A stretch of DNA of 64,000 bases, taken from Apostichopus parvimensis. Its lineage: Eukaryota; Echinodermata; Holothuroidea; Aspidochirotida; Stichopodidae. Location: assembly GCA_000934455.1 (NCBI GenBank), contig KN885370.1, forward strand, positions 37,546-101,545. The letters run 5' to 3'. Positions 12,901-27,900 of the stretch are shown piece after piece. Positions within the stretch are counted from its first letter, which is position 1. Each line of letters opens with the position of its first letter. The position numbers were made by a program, and so were the translations under genes. The notes under the pieces are model-generated. The model searched no databases. It was given only the letters and a program-made list of their open reading frames with translations, and was not told the origin of the DNA.

Positions 12901-15900
12901 AAAGAAGGCTGGTTCCCTGTTGTTTGGATATAAAACTGAGGTTGTTACAGTGACACAGAGAAAGCATTTTGCTCTTTTCCTCTCATTCTTAAGTTGAAGT
13001 ATGAAAAATGAGCTTAATAACTCAACAGTTCAAGTGGCAGAGTGGTTAGTGCTCTGGACTAGAGAGAGTCAGACAAACTCCATGTCTCCGGTTCAAATCC
13101 AACTAGAGCATTTTTTATTTTCTGCTCTTTTCTTCCTTCCATTCTGAAGTTGAAATATTAGAAACGAGCATTATTTCTCAACAGTTCAAGTGGCCAAGTG
13201 GTTAGTGCTCTGGACTGGAGAGAGTCAGACACGCTCCATGTCTCCGGTTCAAATCCAACTAGAGCATTTTTTATTTTCTGCTCTTTTCCTCCTTCCATTC
13301 TGAAGTTGAAATATTAGAAACGAGCATTATTTCTCAACAGTTCAAGTGGCAGAGTGGTTAGTGCTCTGGACTGGAGAGAGTCAGACAAGCTCCATATCTC
13401 CGGTTCAAATCCAACTAGAGCATTTTACTTTTATGCTCTTTGGAGCAGGTGGAAGTATAAATGTAAGAAACGAAGTTTATTAATCGGGAACCAAAATGGT
13501 GTAATTGGTTCTTCCGTCAGCTTTGCAAGTTGATGTTCTGGGTTCAAGCCCCAGGTGAGCAATGGTTGGTCTCTCCCTGACAAGGTTCTGGAGCAGCCTA
13601 GGTGAGTTGCACGCCACCCCTCTCCCTCACAAGGTTCTGGCGCGGCGAAGGTGAGTTGCGCGCCACCCCTCTACCTGACAAGGTTCTGGTGCGGTTAAGG
13701 CGAGTTGCGTGGCTCCCCTCTCCCTGACAAGGTTCAGTGGAGAAAATGTTTTATAAAATGGCTAAGTCCAAGCAAATGGATCTTTAAATATTTGAAAGTT
13801 TGACACATCAGTGTCCGACCTAATGGTCTAGTGGTAGGGAAAATGTTTTTGCAGCCCAAGGTCCCTGGTTCAATCCCAACCTCTGCTTGATTCTTTTTTA
13901 ATTTCCCCAGTAAAAGACGAGACAAAAAAAGACAAAGAAAGACACTGCTGCCTTTTTTTTCAGATCTTGTTTTAGCAGATTACAAAAGATGCATCCATGA
14001 AAAAAAAAAACAATACAAAAAGAAGAAAAAAATACGTCCACTTAGAACCACAAAAATATTGCATCCATTTGATTCCAACCAGAGAGATGAGTTTAATGAT
14101 CATACCATCCCCATTAGTAAGTGGAAGATGAAACACCATTTACTTTAAATAAGCTTTTATTGTTAATGAATACCGTGGACGTAATTTTTCATGAGGAAGC
14201 AGCTCAATCATAGTCAGAACTTTTCTCCATCTCCGTTAATACCTTGGAACTAGATGTCCATCCCAAAATGAGTTTTCTCCATCAAAATATGCTAACCAGA
14301 AACCCAACATTTCTTAGTGATTCACTGCCATGTTTTGACAGTTTATATTAAGAACGTGTAAATTATGCAACTTAAAACAGTGGATCCACAAAGGCAAGCG
14401 AGATGTTCATCGAATATTTCCCTTTGGAACTATTGTGATTACAAGAGTTTTAAACTTTGACATCAGTTGACCTCCAGTGTAGTTTGACCTCAACAGAAAA
14501 CAATAGGGCTCTCCATACAATTATAGGGTATGGAGTCCATCCAAGCTTCTTTTTGAAATATTGCAACTAAAAAGTTTTCAGACTTTGGCCTTTCCATTTC
14601 CTTCGCTAAGTAATCAATAATAAAGAAACAATCAAGTACAAGATTAATAATAAAGTGAAAATTAAAATGAATCTTCCAATTGCTAATACCCGCTATCAAT
14701 TATCTCCGTATCCCCCCCCCCCACCTCCATCCCTCGTCCTATTGCATAGTAACTCAAAAATGACAACTTTCTTCTCTGCAATTTCAGAAATATCTCTTCC
14801 AGTTCCTCCACCAATATTCTTCTTTCAAACAAACCTCTTCTCTTCCCCCGATCCTCTCAAAAATTTCTGATGCATGATATATGACCTGCCAATTAATTGG
14901 TATTTTTTAGGTACCCTGTCAAAAGTATGTTGCTGGGGTAGGGGGCTGCTGGGGAGGGGATGGGGGGGCTGCAGCTGCCCTGCAGCCATGCTGCGATTCT
15001 GTTGTGTTCTGCAGTTTCACAGAGTAAGGCATTGCATCTCTGCAGAGATAATCACACCATTGTTTGTTATTGGTTCATCTAATAACTGATTTAGGGCTGC
15101 TGCAGTTTTTAATTTTTTTTATGCTTTTGACACGATTTTCCTTACCTGGCAAGTCCCTCCGCTCCTGCTATCAACGCTTTAATGGATCCAGCCATCGTAA
15201 TCAGAGCGGTCTGTTCATCTTTGGCGGCCTGAGGCGAGTCGTGGTTCATCGTAAACTCCATCAGCTCCTGCAACTTCAGGGGAATGATGGCATCTAGGAC
15301 AGTCTAAAGGTAAAAAAAAAAAATAAAAAGGAGGAAGGGCTTGCATGTATGATCTTGAAAGCTTAAGAACCTACAAAGTAAAAGAGTAAAAACACTAAAT
15401 TATCCAGGCAGAGGGCACAGGGACTCCTTGACAAAGAGGGGGCTGTCTATATAAGAATAATGGTGGCATGTAAGCAGAGGTGTTACTACCTTTAATAGGT
15501 TACCACCTATCATAACAAAAGAGGTTCGGGATAACCAATAAAAGCCGGGGGGGGGGGGGGCAAGAGTAGAAAATGATGATGTTTCTTTAGGGGATGTGTT
15601 TTTTAAAGGTTAGTTTGTTTGTTTTGAACAAGAAAAGCAGCAGTGAGGGAAAGATGGGGGTGGGCATGGGTAGTAGGTTTATCTGTTTCTACTTCTTTTT
15701 TCTTTGAAGCATGGAAAGTTATAAAAGGAGAGCACATGGATGAGATTAGAGCAAAATCTCTTACAAATTGTAAGAAGGTGGGAGGGGTCAGTAATATAGA
15801 CAAGGTTAATTTGGAAAGTTGGTCTTCACATCTTGAAGCTCGCAGTTTATAAAACATCCAACTTTTTCATATCCACGACTTTAAATGGAAGGTTTGTCCA

Positions 15901-18900
15901 CAAAAAATTATGTAGGTATATCTACGAAGGTATGCTCACCAGCATCTGTCCGCTACGAGTCGACTCGGGTGCATATGCCACCACCACAACGCAGAGGCGT
16001 ATCGCTTCCAAGAATGAAAAGTTGTTTTCGTGTTCCCCACTGTAACAGAAGTCCTAAATATAGAGAAAGGAGTAAGAGAGAGCAAACCCAGTCAGATGCA
16101 ACTCACATCATTCGTATTCCTTTCCATTTAATTTCTCTGATGACTTACAAAAAATGCTTCATAAAACAATGCTTTGCCTTTAAGCTTCTGTTGTTTATAG
16201 TGTACAAATCTTTCCATGGACATTAATTTTTTTTGTATCGTCGCCTTTGATCATTTTACGATGCAATTGTGCGCAGTATCCAATACAGTTATTTTCATTT
16301 TTTTACTATTATTATTGTTTATCAAATTTTTAAATGTTTTTTGTTGTATATTTTCTACTTTAACTATTTGTACTTTCAATTGTATTTGTATTGTCGCCTT
16401 TGATCATTTTACGATGGAATTTTGTGCATTAATCAATTCTGTTATATTATTTTTATGATTACTATTGTTTATAAAATGAAACAGCATCAAAATATAACAT
16501 ATCAGTTTTAATATAAGATTGTCGGAAGATCATATATTAGATATAATATGACTAATGAAACTAAGGCAGCCTCCCAAATATTTTCAACAAGTGAAAATTT
16601 AATTTATTTGCTATTTCTAATTGCTTCATTCGATTTCGAAAAATTCCACACTTATAACAATTCCTTCATACACATACATATTATTTTTACATTCAAAAAA
16701 CAAAATAAATCAATAAATATTACTAAAATATTACTTTTCAAGAAACTGCCAGGAGAAACATCTTAGAAATTTGACTAAATATCCTGCTGTGTAAAACAGA
16801 AGCTCAAACTTACCAAGGTTTTCAATGGTTTCTCTCCTTCCACTAAATCCAAAATATCTAAGTGATCAGGACTGTCCTTCTCTAAGCTCTGAATTAGCTT
16901 ATAAAAACACCGTATTGGAATCTGAAAATTCAAACAAAAAGTTAAAAAAATGATAATTTAAAAAAAAATGATGATATATTCGTGATACTTCCAATGAAAC
17001 ACATTTAGGGGTTCATGTAAAAAAAAAAATGGATTTTTGTTTTTTTGTTTTTTTGAGAAATACTAGTATTTCATTGTTTTTTTTTTAGCTAAGCTGATTG
17101 TCCGCTAACAGTTTTCATCAGAAATGACAGACCACGATATGATATGATATAAATTTAAATTGTGACGACGTACCTTGAGAGGATTTCCGTCGTTGTGAAA
17201 CTGAAGCAGAGGAGCCACACTGCCGAAGGTCTGCGAACAAACGGAAGATATGAAGGGTAAACTTGCATCTTATAAAGCAAACCAAATATTTAAGGATTTT
17301 TTTTCTGGTCGTCCATTGGACAACCACGTCTCACCTATTGGTCGTCCAAACTTGCAAAATTTGGTTGTCCAAAACATGTAGCGAAATAAATAAGAATGAC
17401 CAATATGTAGACTGTAGGAGAGATGTGTAGGTTTGATGAATGGAACAGCAATATGTACACTGTAGGAGAGATGTGTAGGTTTGATGAATGAAACAGCATT
17501 ATGTACACTGTAGGAGAAATGTGTAGTTTGGTGAATATAATGGTGAATATAAGCCAGAAATATCTTCCTCCTTTGGGTGGATCATAGGCCTACAACTAGT
17601 TTTTTTCTAGTTTGTTCTATAAAGTGATGGAGGGTGATACCAAATTATCAGTTTACCTTTTTTAGGATTATTTAGTTGTAATTTGCAATGTGAATTTGAT
17701 GCAAACGACAGTCGACCAAATTTCTATCCAATAACTGGACCACCATTCAAACTTTGTCCTGCAAAGTCACATGGGTTTTGGTAGACCATTTGAACCAAAA
17801 ATCTCAAATTGCACCATGCAATATTTTAAAAGGAAAAGGAAAGTTAAATTTTTTTCATTTCCCTTTACAGAAAAGCTAAAATCAACATGAAGGACAGCTG
17901 GTTACAGGTATCATATCCATAATAGTAAGCCAAGTAAAGTCTAAATTTTGTTCACACACTCAAATATATTCCTCACACCTGCTGGCAGCTTGTTCTGTCC
18001 AGGTTTTGTTCATGTTTTAACCAAATTTTTTCATCAAATGATTTCAATGTGTGGGACTAGACAGATGCGGAACAAGTCGAGATAAAAGACAATGATTTTT
18101 TTATTTATTTTTTTTATATTTTATTATTAATTGTCATCTTTAATGAGGGTAGTCCTGCTCAGTGCAGAAGCACTGCTTTCCAGAGGAGCCATGTCATTGA
18201 CACTTTTTTCTCAATCCGTGTAAACATTATTCAAAGTTGCAATCCACTACTTGTTTTATAGGCTACTGAGACAGAAATTTAATAAAACTTTGAGGAAATT
18301 AATATTGTCCTCAAAGAACTTGTTTGACTCACCTGTAGAACAAATGGCTTCATATGGAGCAAGTAAAACTTCTCACAAACAAACTGTAATAATAAAGATG
18401 AAAAAAAAAACGATTAAACTGACATAGACCTCAAAAACAGAAATAACTGTTCAAACGTTAATATCAGAGGGTTGGTTGTGTGATGTTTTGGTTTTGTCTA
18501 ATTTTGTCATATTTGTGACTCATCAAAAAATAACCGTGGTCATCATACCGTATTACACAGCAATGGCTACATAGTCAGGTCTGTAAGCTATGAAGCAACT
18601 ATGAGAAGGGGGAAAAAAACTTATTCATTCTAGTACCTGAAATACATTACCTTGAGGAATACTACCATCAAATGTAACGAAGATAAAGTATTGAAAATTT
18701 GGGATTTTGGAGGTGAAGGAATTCAGGCATAGAAATTTGGGCTATTTACTGGCTAAATGTGAATTTTGCCATCTGCCAGTAGAAAGAAAAAACATGGCAT
18801 TGGCATTTTTCTGTCAGGAGCCATTACAAACATAAACACATGGTAAGTTGGCTAACAATCTTCAGTCACTGAATGGGCAAGACTTCTGTAACATATTACA

Positions 18901-21900
18901 TAAGCCCTGTATTACTGCTTTATTATCAGATAACACTATTTGGCTTCTCTCAAAAGCAACTGCAGAGACTTGTGTGTGTCATTATTCAGGAAAATGCCAG
19001 TAAGACAACTCAAATTTTACCCAGTAGAATTTTTGCCTGCACTTGTATTTTGTAGCTAGAAGCTAGAGTTTTGAAACATTATAGGCCTGTAAAATTTATC
19101 CTGAGTTTGTTTGTTAACATCAAAGTATCTAAGACAAAAATTTACACAATCTGACATTCCAGAGGAACATCACACTTCACAAATACAAAAATTCACAGAA
19201 AGATATTTTAGCAAACCTTTCACATCCAGAAACAACAAAACAGGAATATACAACCACTGAGTTATGATTGGGGGTTGAAAATAAACTAATGCTGGGAAGG
19301 AAAAGAAAACTGATTCACAAAAAGTCACAAAGATGCAGGGGTTCCATTTCCTGATCTCTCAAGTATCATCTACATAGATGTAATTCATGCAAATCTACAA
19401 AACATCAAGGCATCTCAGTGAACTCCTGTATCCCAGCCAATCCTCCAAGTTTTCCACGTTCAGGTCAAAATTGTACTGTCATTCCATCTATTTATTTGCG
19501 AGTCTGTGGCATGCAGTCTTTACCTTTACCTCCATTCCCTCGCACATCCTCCCCCCTTCTTCCCACCCATCCTTCTCATGCCATCAGTCCCATTTTAGCA
19601 ACAAAATTTATCCTGTTAACATCAAAGTATCTAAGACGACAATTTACACCATCCGAAATTCCAGAGGAACATCATATTTCACAAATTACAAAAATTCACA
19701 GAAAGATATTGAGCAAAATTTTGCGCAAAATTGATATTGCGCAAAAGATATTGATATTGAGCAAATTGATATTGAGCAAAAAGATATTGAGCAAAATTGA
19801 GAAAATTTGACCTTTCTCTACAACTGGGAATTAAATCACGAGTCTATGAGAACTTTTTGGCTAGTACTCTTGGCAACTGCGATGCCCAATTCAGGAGGCA
19901 ATACAACAAACACAAAAACTGACATCAACATAAAACAATCATTGGTGTGACTATTTAGTTTCAGGCAAAAATAGTTAAATTGTAAGGTGCGTAGCTAGCT
20001 TCACACGAAGATTTCTAACATTCATATTTCAAGAAAATGTTAGGCTACCTGTAGCCTACACAAGGAGACCCAAATGTTAGGCTACCTATAGTTATATCCT
20101 AACAGTTGTAAACTCTGGCAAAATTGATGCTAATCATATAACTAATTTTTGGTGAGGTTGACATGCAAAAAGAGCTAAGAACCTCAAACAAGACATGCTA
20201 TAGCCATAACCTTTCATCAGTTTGAGATTTATCGATAACTTTTATCTCACCCTGTCCTAATAGCCTTGCTCACGTAATATCACATAGTGTCATAAATGTT
20301 CAAAACTTCCAATCATGACTTTTTTTTCATTTCTCATGACCGCATTGGAACCATCGATGGTTCAACCACTTTGCAAATGCAGCGTACTTAAAAAGGGTTT
20401 TACTACGTTACCTGGACAGCATCAAGTGCAACATGCTTAACAATCACCAATCCCAATTCTTGTCATGCAAACATCAGGGTGAGACCTCATGCAACCAATC
20501 ACTACCCAATGGGATTATACCTTGATGGCTTCACAAACCATCGGGTTGTTTGGATGCTGCGAGTAGACTCTCAGGATGGTGGGCATTATATACTGGAACC
20601 TGAGCAAAATATTGAAAATGGATACAAAAGGTGAAATAAAACCAAAAACCAAACAAGATCCTATGTAGTTAACAATGTGTGACATGAAACAGCCAGCAAT
20701 TCCAAAACCTTGGTGTTGAAGAAGGATAGAAAACTCAGGCAGTCAAAGACTTTTAAGGAGAAATATCGACAGTTTTATCTTGCTATCATAACACCTTTTG
20801 TTCTGGCTCCTTCACTGAGGGCAAACCAATCTCACCAATTCTTACAGACTAAGTGAGAATTATCTAACAAGTATTATCCATAAATCTCTCTTTTTTTTGG
20901 TAATATTGACAGTAATGTATTTTTAAAATGTCATTTGAAGATAAACATCCACACTGATATTGAAAAGGAAAGAACTTTCATCTATAAAGAGCTGCAGTGA
21001 ACTGAGGCACCGTGTCAAAAAGGAAAGCTGCAGCTGCTGCAAGATCCCCTGCAGCCAGGCTGAATCAAAATCAAACAATGGAATTACTTCAGAAGAACAA
21101 TAGTTGTCTATTGTGTGAAAATGCACAACACAATAGATTACATTCTATGCAGCTTGGCTGTAGGATGCTGCAGCCCCCTCAGCATCCTACATTTTGGCAC
21201 AGTGCCAAAAACAATAAACTGAACAACTTATTTTCGTGTTCTTGTATGGACATGGCAGGTGACAGTTTATTGCAATGACCACCAGTCGCTTTATTCTATA
21301 TCGTAGATTTGGCAACTTTATTTAAAGCAAAGCAAATTTGACAAGAGTTATAAATCAGCTTTGCTTCTGGTAACTATATGGTCAAAATCCTTTCAAATCT
21401 CCAAAATGTAAAAACAAGAAAACATGTTTGACAGTACAGTAGTAATAACCTACCCCTTGGTGGAAAATATTTGCTTGTATCGAACACAGACGTTGATATA
21501 CGAAGCTAGGCAGAGTCGTAGAATACCGAGATCTTCACAGTGGAGCAAGAGGGCGCCATTGAGAACATTCAAAAACAGTTGAATGTCTTCCATCCAAGGA
21601 AAGTCGGACGACATAAACTTGAAGAATGAATTGATCATCTGAAAGAAACGCAAGAAATTAACGAGTAACGTACCCCATTGTCTTCTGGTTATGTGTGGTA
21701 AACCTTACAGTGATAAAATGATAACCCCTAAATATGCTAGACATATCACATATGGTCAACATGAAGGTCAATTTTCTGCTAGAATTAGCAAGCCTGCTAG
21801 TGATTCTGACTGAGCTGATGTAGGTCTGAGTAATACTGGTCAGCCTCTAATATGGGGAAACTTATGCTGTAACAACTAAATTATCTTCAGCCAATGTAAG

Positions 21901-24900
21901 GACACTAATTCTGTAACAACGAAATTTATCTTCAGCCAATGTGGGGACACTAATGCTGTAACAGATAATCCATCTCTAGCCATCTCTGTTACAACTTAAC
22001 TATCTCTAGCCAATGTGGGTACACTAATGCTGTAACAACTAAACTTATCTTAAGCCATTGTAGGGACACTAATGCTGTAACAAATAAACCATCTCTAGCC
22101 AACTTTGTGACAACTTAACTTTCTCCTGCCGATGATGTGGGGACACTAATGCTGTAACAAATAACCCATCTCTCTTATAACTTAACTTACTCTAGCCATT
22201 GTAGGGACACTAATGCTGTAACAACTTAAACCATCTCTAGCCAGGGGACAGAACCATGTACCAAACTATAAATACATAACTTCACACCATCTGGTTATAG
22301 CGTCAATCATGCAGAATGGAAATTTTACCTTAATCCATTGGTACTTGTGCATCGTGTCTAACCCTAAAAGTTCCATCCCGAGTCTGGGGATATTATAGAG
22401 AGCAAATTCAGCATCTAAAGACTTCCTCGGGAAAGATGGCAGCCGAATCAGCTCATCGTGTAGAAAAAGCATGTGAGTATTCAGCTGAAGATTGACGAAA
22501 CAGAGAAGCAGATTAAGAGATTAATAGAAAAACCAAAACCATAGTAAATCATCTTCTCATTTTTCTCAATCCATTTATTTAAAAAAAAATTTTGACTAAA
22601 CATTACTACTGATTCGCACCATCTTGATTGCAGTTAGCAAATACAAGTTTAATATTAACAACACTGATTTGTTGACTTAATCTCACAGATTAAATTTGAA
22701 TGTCACTCTTGTAAGGAAATTTGTTCTAGAAACCTGCACAATCACACCCAATCGAACGCAAGAAATAATGTGGCAGACTGTTCTTGTTAGCAAGATGATA
22801 ATACATTGTCATGGCAACTCATAAAATTGATAAAACAATGCCTTTATTACTGTTTGATCATTACACTTTGACATTAAAATGATAAAATGTCATCTACGTA
22901 CCCCCCCCCCCATCAATCTCTCCCACCTTACCTGCTCTGGGGGACAAGTGTTGATCATTATCGTTTGACATTAAATGATAAGTGTCATCTACCCCCCCCC
23001 CATCAATCTCTCCCACCTTACCTGCTCTGGGGGACAAGTGTTGATCATTATCCATGAGAAGTAGACTCTACCAAGCTCTGAAAGCTTCAGAGTAAATGCC
23101 TAGAAAAATCACAAGGAAAAGAGAACAAAAGAAATAGCTTGTAATTAACATTTTCATGTAGGTGAATAAAACCACTGATAAAGTAGGTAATAATGAAAGT
23201 GGGACAACGTGATAATATGAAAAAGTAATTTCAGAGTCCTATTTGAATAAATATTTTGTACCCTCTTAAAGAAATGTGACGAATACAACAGAATATGATC
23301 TCTTCATGATGTCGTTCGATCTGCCTCACCCCATGGTCCCAGAATCCTGCGACCCAGCCATTGAAAAGCTAAACCCACGAAACTCACCCCATCGATGAAG
23401 AGAAATGCAACATGGAAAACCTTTACTATCCACACTTCAAAACATTACAAAACATGGAAAAGTTAGGAAAATTTAATAAATTAAAATATTTAAAACTAAT
23501 TTTAGTACAGCACACATACATATTTTGCTCTGTACTTTGTTTTGCCAATTTTACTAACCTGTCTCTGAAGCTGTTCCAGTCCTTTCAATGGATCCATTTT
23601 CTTCAAGATAAGCTCTGGGTACTGTGACCTCTTGTAGGCATAAAAATCCCGAACATAAGACTTAACATCCACCATTTGATCTATGAAAAATTAAAAAAAT
23701 TTAAAATGAAGGGTTAAATAAAGTAAGGCCACCAGATGTCCCAGATTTCCGGGGATGGTCCTCGGATTTCATGTGCCGTTCCCAGATTAAAAATGTTCCC
23801 AGAAATGTCACCTGATTTATGTGCTGTCCTACAAATATCCCTGAATTTTTAGAAACTGACCTGAATAATTACATCTTCTGTTGTATTAATTTTGTTTTAT
23901 CATTCCTCAACACTCGCGGGTGCTGTATCTTGACAGTATAACAAAAGAAATGTATGAATATATAAAAGTATACTGTTATAGTAAACACACTATTGTTATA
24001 TAAACACAGTATTGTTTTAAACAGACTATTGCAGTAAAACACACTTTTGCAGTAAAACACAGTACTGTTGTAAACACACTATTATTGTAAACAAACTACT
24101 GTTTTAAACACCCTATTGTTGTAAATATCCTATTGTTGTAAACACATTATTGTTGTAAACACACTATTGTTTTTTAAACACACTGGACGTCTTGTGAAAA
24201 ACATTAAGGACAGTGCCGGCTAGCACTTAAATAAGAGTCCTTAAAGACTCACTGGTCTTTTTGTCGACAAGAAAATGTGCGTTGTGTTCTTCTGGATCGA
24301 TCTTAAAGAAGTCCAAGCTCTCGATGTGAATCTCTTCAAACTGCATCTCCTGAAAGAAATCAAACAAGAAATAAAAAACAATTAACAAGGAGGTAGCTTA
24401 TCATTGTATGTATGTATATAAGATCCTCCTGCAAGCAGGAACTAGCGATAAGAAGCCTCATTGGCTTATCAAAGCCGCAAGCTGACCGAAGTCAGTCTCT
24501 TACATTCATATTTAACATCCATGATTATGAATTGTTAATTGTCAACAACTCTGTAACTGGACGACATACATTAATCTGGGAGTGACTCGAACCGGGGACC
24601 TTATGACTGAAAGGCACCGGCGTTAACCACTGAGCCATTAATTGTCATCAGGGAGGCTACATCATAAATGTGTCTCCATTGTTCATTATAAGAAGAAGAC
24701 CATAATCCTTGCTGGAAATAACCAAGTATTCTTAGAAACGCAGAACAACAAGATGAGGATTGGGAAGCAGCTGGTATATATATGTTGACCATCAAATGCA
24801 GCTTAAAAATTATCGATTGGATCAGGCGCGTAGCCAGGAATTTGCCAAGGGGGGGGCGAAAATGTAGAAAAATTTTCAGAGCCGTAGATATGGCATTGCA

Positions 24901-27900
24901 TACTATCTAAGCGTAGCGCCACCATGAGTTGGCGCGATCGAGCGTACAAGAAAATGCCTCCCAGATCGCTGGAAATGGCACTTCCCAGGCCTTGTAAGTT
25001 GCATCTTAGCATTTTCTCTTTTGAAATTACTAGCGAAATCATAAAAACATTAAAAAAAATTTTTTTAAAAATTAAAAAAAAAAAATTTTTTTTAAAAATA
25101 TGCTCAAGGGGGGGGCGGCTGCCCCCTTCGCCACCCCCCTTGGCTACGCGCCTGGATTGGATCACAAATTGTCGACTTCATGGTAATTTGAATAATCTGC
25201 ATGATCACTGGTTAAGTCCCCTCTGGATTTTTCAACGTTTTAGCAACATTCACATTTCTATAATATGCCACAAAGACCTTTTAAAATCCAGATATTGTCA
25301 AAGCAGTCTATAGTAGTGTTCATTAACTTTATTTCCAAGTTACTTGGAATACCAATTTGCTTTTCCTTAAAAAGTCAGTGACATACCATCCCAAACAATG
25401 TGGTCAGCCATCTTTGGTATTAGATGCTATGTAGAAATATTCATCCCATAAGGTCCATGACACCCTGGGCACCGAAATAGTCAGTGCATGCTTCGGTCCC
25501 AGGTGCAACTCAACTACAAACATAGATTACTTTAAAATCAACTGCTTGTTTGAGAACTAATATGTATTCTGCTCTTGTATAGGTGAAAAATTTGTCAAGT
25601 AAACTGTTGTCCATGTGTGATAACATTACATAGTTTGCACATGAATATTTAGTATACCAAATATGTGTTGGGTGCTACAACACTACTCAACAGGCAGGGC
25701 CTTAATGATATAAACCACAGTGTTGGTAGTTTAACCAATGACTCACCTCTGCTATGGGGAGCTGTGTAGGAATGTCCATCTCGTTAGGTCCATGAATGAT
25801 CACTCTCTGAGAACAAACAAAATAACCATCATCATATTAATCATCAGCTAGGTGGTAGTGTATTACAAACTAATTTACATAAACTACATTCAACCACTCA
25901 TTCTGTTTCACTCAAGTAAGTTTATCTACATAAATTGGGTTTTTGAGAAGAGATTATCATGTCTTAGTTATCGAAGAGACGACAACAAATTATGGAATTA
26001 GTTTTCTGTATTACACTATATTTTGTTTGTTAGTAACCATAACCAATAATCCCAACTAGAATGTCGTGGGTTCGATCCCTGACCGACCAAAGAAAGATGG
26101 GTTTTTCATCCAGGAACAATCCACCGTTTTCCCATCTCAAATGGTCTTCAAAATTGTAGAAAAGTCCAAACTGAGCTAGCTAAAACTGTGAATTGGATAG
26201 CCACTGACGTCAATCGTTACGTTATGAGCCATTATCTACCACATGCAAATGATGTGGCTGCTTAGCATCGTAAAATAACGGTCTCCCGGGCCCAGGCCAA
26301 AATGAAACTAGAGAAGGTTTAATTAGTTAAGACCACTACATCTCTTACCTTGGCACAGGGAACGTTAGCACTGACCAACAATGTAGGCTGATGAGAAACA
26401 AAGTACATAATACCATACATGAAGTTTAACAAGTGTTTCATGAATTTTAACAAGTGCTTTCATAAATTGATTAAAGGCAATCGTGCCAAGATAAACAGCA
26501 TCCTATCATGTTACTCGCATCAAATAAAGGTAATGTACATCAGCACACTGTTTGCATAAGGTAGATCAAGTCATGTGGGTAAGGAAATTTCTTGTTACTT
26601 GTTACTAATGCATCTATGCCTTTAAGTAAATGTACCAATGTGTCTATAATTGTCAATGACTTGTGTGCGGTAAAGATATTCGCATACTTTTCACATTAAA
26701 ATGTATTTCATAGGTATCTATTTATAGATCTGTAAGTTACAAGGTCGAAGGTAAATAAATAATTAATTACTGAAGGTAAATAAATAATAAATTACTGAAG
26801 GTAAATAAAATAATAAATTACTGAAGGTAAATAAATAATAAATTACTGAAGGTAAATAAATAATAAATTACTGAAGGTAAATAAATAATAAATTACTGAA
26901 TCGATGTAAACTCACATCACACTGTTCCTTCTTCAGGGTTTGTTTGATGTCCTTGACTGTGAGACCAGAAACGAATGGCACAATATGCCAAATAATGGAG
27001 AGAGTATTGGCAACTGCTTCACTGGCACCCGAGTGTGGCGCTCGGCAATGGTAGATGACAAACCCAATCTGTGAGTAATGAGACAAAAAGTGGTGAAGTC
27101 AGCCGTTTATTTATTTATTTTTGTCAAGTTGAGGGTATATGACTTGTTATAACACCGCGGTCATCCCATGGAGCAACATATGCAAACACAGCCTGTATAT
27201 CCAGAAGCCAGAACCTCAAAGCCACAACTAGATCAATGCCAAGCATTGGTATGTTTATAAGAATCTGCAGGGATTTTAGTATGTCTGATCCATAATATTG
27301 AGAAATGGTGTTACTATCTGTTCTGTCATGCTATTACCCTAGCTATACAGTGATGCTGAACTCAGGGCCTTTACCAGTTCACTCAACACGTCTTGACAAT
27401 TGGGTTGAATTCACAATGTGGTTAAACATTTTGCTTTTAAATACCCCAGATAAACGAGGTAACAGAACCATACCAGGTAATTAAAAAGTGTATGGGCAAC
27501 TTGAGATGGAATTTCACGGACACTGGAAAACATCCTCTTCATCAACAAGATCAGTTCTTCCTGTGAAAATATAACGATAACATGCAAGTAAAATTAAATG
27601 AACTTTCAAGAAGGACACAATGGATAATTTGTCTCACCAAGTACCAGCAAACATGTATGCCAAACTTCTTCAGCTTTTACTTACAATGGCCTACTTCTTT
27701 TAACAGACATTGCCCTACCTCACCCTTTCTCCTTCCCAATCCTCCGTTTATCTACAACTCTCCCCCCTCCTTCCACCCTCCTTCCACCCTACATTGCCTC
27801 TGCCCCTCAAATTACCTTAACCACTCTGCAATATATGCAAAAATGACTGGGGGGAGAGGGGAGGGGGGATCTAAGTTGACAATGTAACATACCTGTTTTC

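Larger units (their letters stand above)
12240..15145. other. intron 41 of unc80
   Basis: 2.9 kb. It holds tRNA-like repeats (13020-13900) and a 53-bp repeat. It also holds a degenerate AT-rich element seen at 12286-12796 (ends TTCCTTGCCA/TGGCAAGGAA inverted) and partly again at about 14400-14600 (shared ACTTTGACC and GTCCATCC modules). No exon seen. Confidence 0.65.

Noticed and set aside
13487-13561. Functional tRNA-Ala gene
   Set aside because: Anticodon and T arms pair but no acceptor stem can form.
26036-26100. Another tRNA-like B box (GGTTCGATCCC)
   Set aside because: A single motif without A-box or stems at the right spacing; insufficient.
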